Part shown: positions 4,706 to 5,702 of the stretch, in pieces
How positions within the stretch are numbered: the stretch's first letter is position 1
How the letters are laid out: every line of letters begins with the position of its first letter
Assembly (NCBI GenBank): GCA_030635525.1
Contig: DAOVYR010000079.1
Span: forward strand, 1 to 5,702
Direction: 5' to 3'
DNA length: 5,702 bases
DNA from: Candidatus Nanohalarchaeota archaeon
GTDB taxonomy: Archaea > EX4484-52 > B79-G9
Made by a program: the position numbers and the translations under genes
The notes under the pieces: generated by a model
What the model was told of the DNA's origin: nothing
The model's database searches: none
What the model saw: the letters and a program-made list of their open reading frames with translations, nothing else

Positions 4706-5702
4706 TTAAAACCCGCCCTTATTCAACCCCACATAAGCGCACTGCCCAAAACCAATCCCATAATCTCCGCACGCAACCTCGCGATTCACAAGCACCCCTC
4801 TCTTTTGCAGAAACCCTGAAATAATAGAATTATAGCCGACCCCTCCCGAAAACACAACCCTTCTGTCCCGGTCATACTTGCGCGCAATCTCAAACAATCC
4901 CGACGCAAGATAATGATGCGCAGTAGCAGCAAGCCTCCTCTTATCCTTCTCAATATTTTCATAGATGAACTCAAAAAGCCGCGTAGTATCCAGGATCCAC
5001 CTGTCCTTTCGCGCAATCACCGGCTCAAGCTCAAACGGCTTTGCCAAAAGAGCATACTTCTCAAGCGCAATCGCAGGCTCCCCCGCGTAACTCCTCTTCC
5101 TGCAGACACCAAGAAACGCAGACACCGCATCAAGCACCCTGCCACAGCTCGTAGTCAAAGCCACATTAAACCCTGCGTCCGCCTGTCTGGAAAGCACATT
5201 GGCCTCACTCTCATCAAACATCTTCAATTTCATAATCTCATCATCCGACAAAAACCTGCGCACAATCCCGAAAAGCATCTTCCGCGGATCAAGAACCGCA
5301 CTCTCCCCACCCACCATCATCTGCTCCTCAAGCGACCCCACTCTCTTGTCACCAAGAAACACCTCTCCTCCCCATATCTTCCCGTCACTCCCATACCCTG
5401 TCCCGTCACACGCAATCCCCACAAAACCATCTTTGGACAATCCATGCTCAAAAGCGCACGAATACACATGCGCAACATGATGCTGCACCTCAATAAAATC
5501 ACACCCGATCTCCCCTGCAACCTCCCGGCCATACTCCCTGGAAACATAGCCCGGGTGACTGTCACAAGCCACGCAATCAATTTCGCCGCCCAAAAATTTG
5601 CGCACTTTTGTGAGACTTACCCCCAAGCGCTCCATATTCCCGATATACGCAAGATCCCCGAAATTAAGAGACATGCGCCCCTTATTTCCATCAAAAACAC
5701 AA
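4706..5702 (-). CDS. hypF: HypF carbamoyltransferase, Kae1-like C-terminal domain (5' end beyond window)
   Basis: HypF makes the thiocarbamate/cyanide ligands of [NiFe]-hydrogenase from carbamoyl phosphate, acting with HypE in the cytosol. Counting from the internal Met at 5674, HypF hallmarks run in order. They are CDSHPGY (37-43), VQHHVAHV with its metal-binding H..H (63-70), DGTGYGSDGKIWGGE (90-104), GGESAVLDPRKM (122-133), TTSCGRVLDAVSAFLG (174-189), SYAGEPAIALE (195-205), AHHYLASGLF (252-261), SGGVGYN (276-282) and GDYGIGFGQ (303-311). These match the ASKHA-fold domain of E. coli HypF. The frame stays open beyond the ATG at 5674 to the right edge (it encodes VFDGNKGR), and HypF homology (the RG..LS...GDL region) begins around there. 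The Met is therefore probably internal. The acylphosphatase, zinc-finger and YrdC-like domains of a full HypF (about 750 aa) would lie off-window. A split, stand-alone gene starting at 5674 cannot be excluded. Confidence 0.95.
   Translation of the reverse strand, partial: CVFDGNKGRMSLNFGDLAYIGNMERLGVSLTKVRKFLGGEIDCVACDSHPGYVSREYGREVAGEIGCDFIEVQHHVAHVYSCAFEHGLSKDGFVGIACDGTGYGSDGKIWGGEVFLGDKRVGSLEEQMMVGGESAVLDPRKMLFGIVRRFLSDDEIMKLKMFDESEANVLSRQADAGFNVALTTSCGRVLDAVSAFLGVCRKRSYAGEPAIALEKYALLAKPFELEPVIARKDRWILDTTRLFEFIYENIEKDKRRLAATAHHYLASGLFEIARKYDRDRRVVFSGGVGYNSIISGFLQKRGVLVNREVACGDYGIGFGQCAYVGLNKGGF

Overview
The window reads as part of an archaeal chromosome. The promoters look like TATA boxes placed about 25-30 bp upstream of likely leaderless or short-leader starts. 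The only termination-like signal is oligo-T tracts. One protein is built like the C-terminal globular domain of an archaeal oligosaccharyltransferase (STT3/AglB). I cannot assign a lineage from sequence alone. The presence of hypF implies that the organism matures a [NiFe]-hydrogenase.

Layout: (i) 43-2527, minus strand, is a compact ferrous-iron uptake operon in the order feoA-like, feoA-like, feoB. The genes are packed tightly, with a 4-nt ATGA overlap between the two feoA genes. (ii) 2528-2915 is a 388-bp divergent intergenic region. It holds the feo promoter, where a 24-bp AGGAATA-type palindrome sits directly on the TATA box. It also holds further copies of the same half-site, a separate 10-bp inverted repeat, and a 160-bp block of four three-base-loop hairpins arranged as two overlapping multibranch structures. 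(iii) 2916-3929, plus strand, encodes a tryptophan-rich protein that weakly resembles the CrtC/AttH lipocalin-like fold. (iv) 3934-4677, minus strand, encodes an exported lipoprotein carrying a WWDHG motif and the overall plan of the STT3/AglB soluble domain, but no membrane catalytic domain. Its stop codon faces the stop of (iii) with only 4 bp between them. (v) 4706 to the right edge, minus strand, is the Kae1-like carbamoyl-transfer domain of HypF, with its 5' part cut off by the window.

FeoA/FeoB supply Fe(II), and HypF builds the CN ligands of the NiFe site, so iron is a possible common theme. The two loci are separated by unrelated genes, however, and no direct functional link is shown. 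The strongest leads are the stand-alone STT3-domain lipoprotein, the operator-over-TATA arrangement at the feo promoter, and the overlapping hairpin clusters at 2692-2852. A further oddity is that the plus strand is rich in A and C and poor in G over genes of both orientations.
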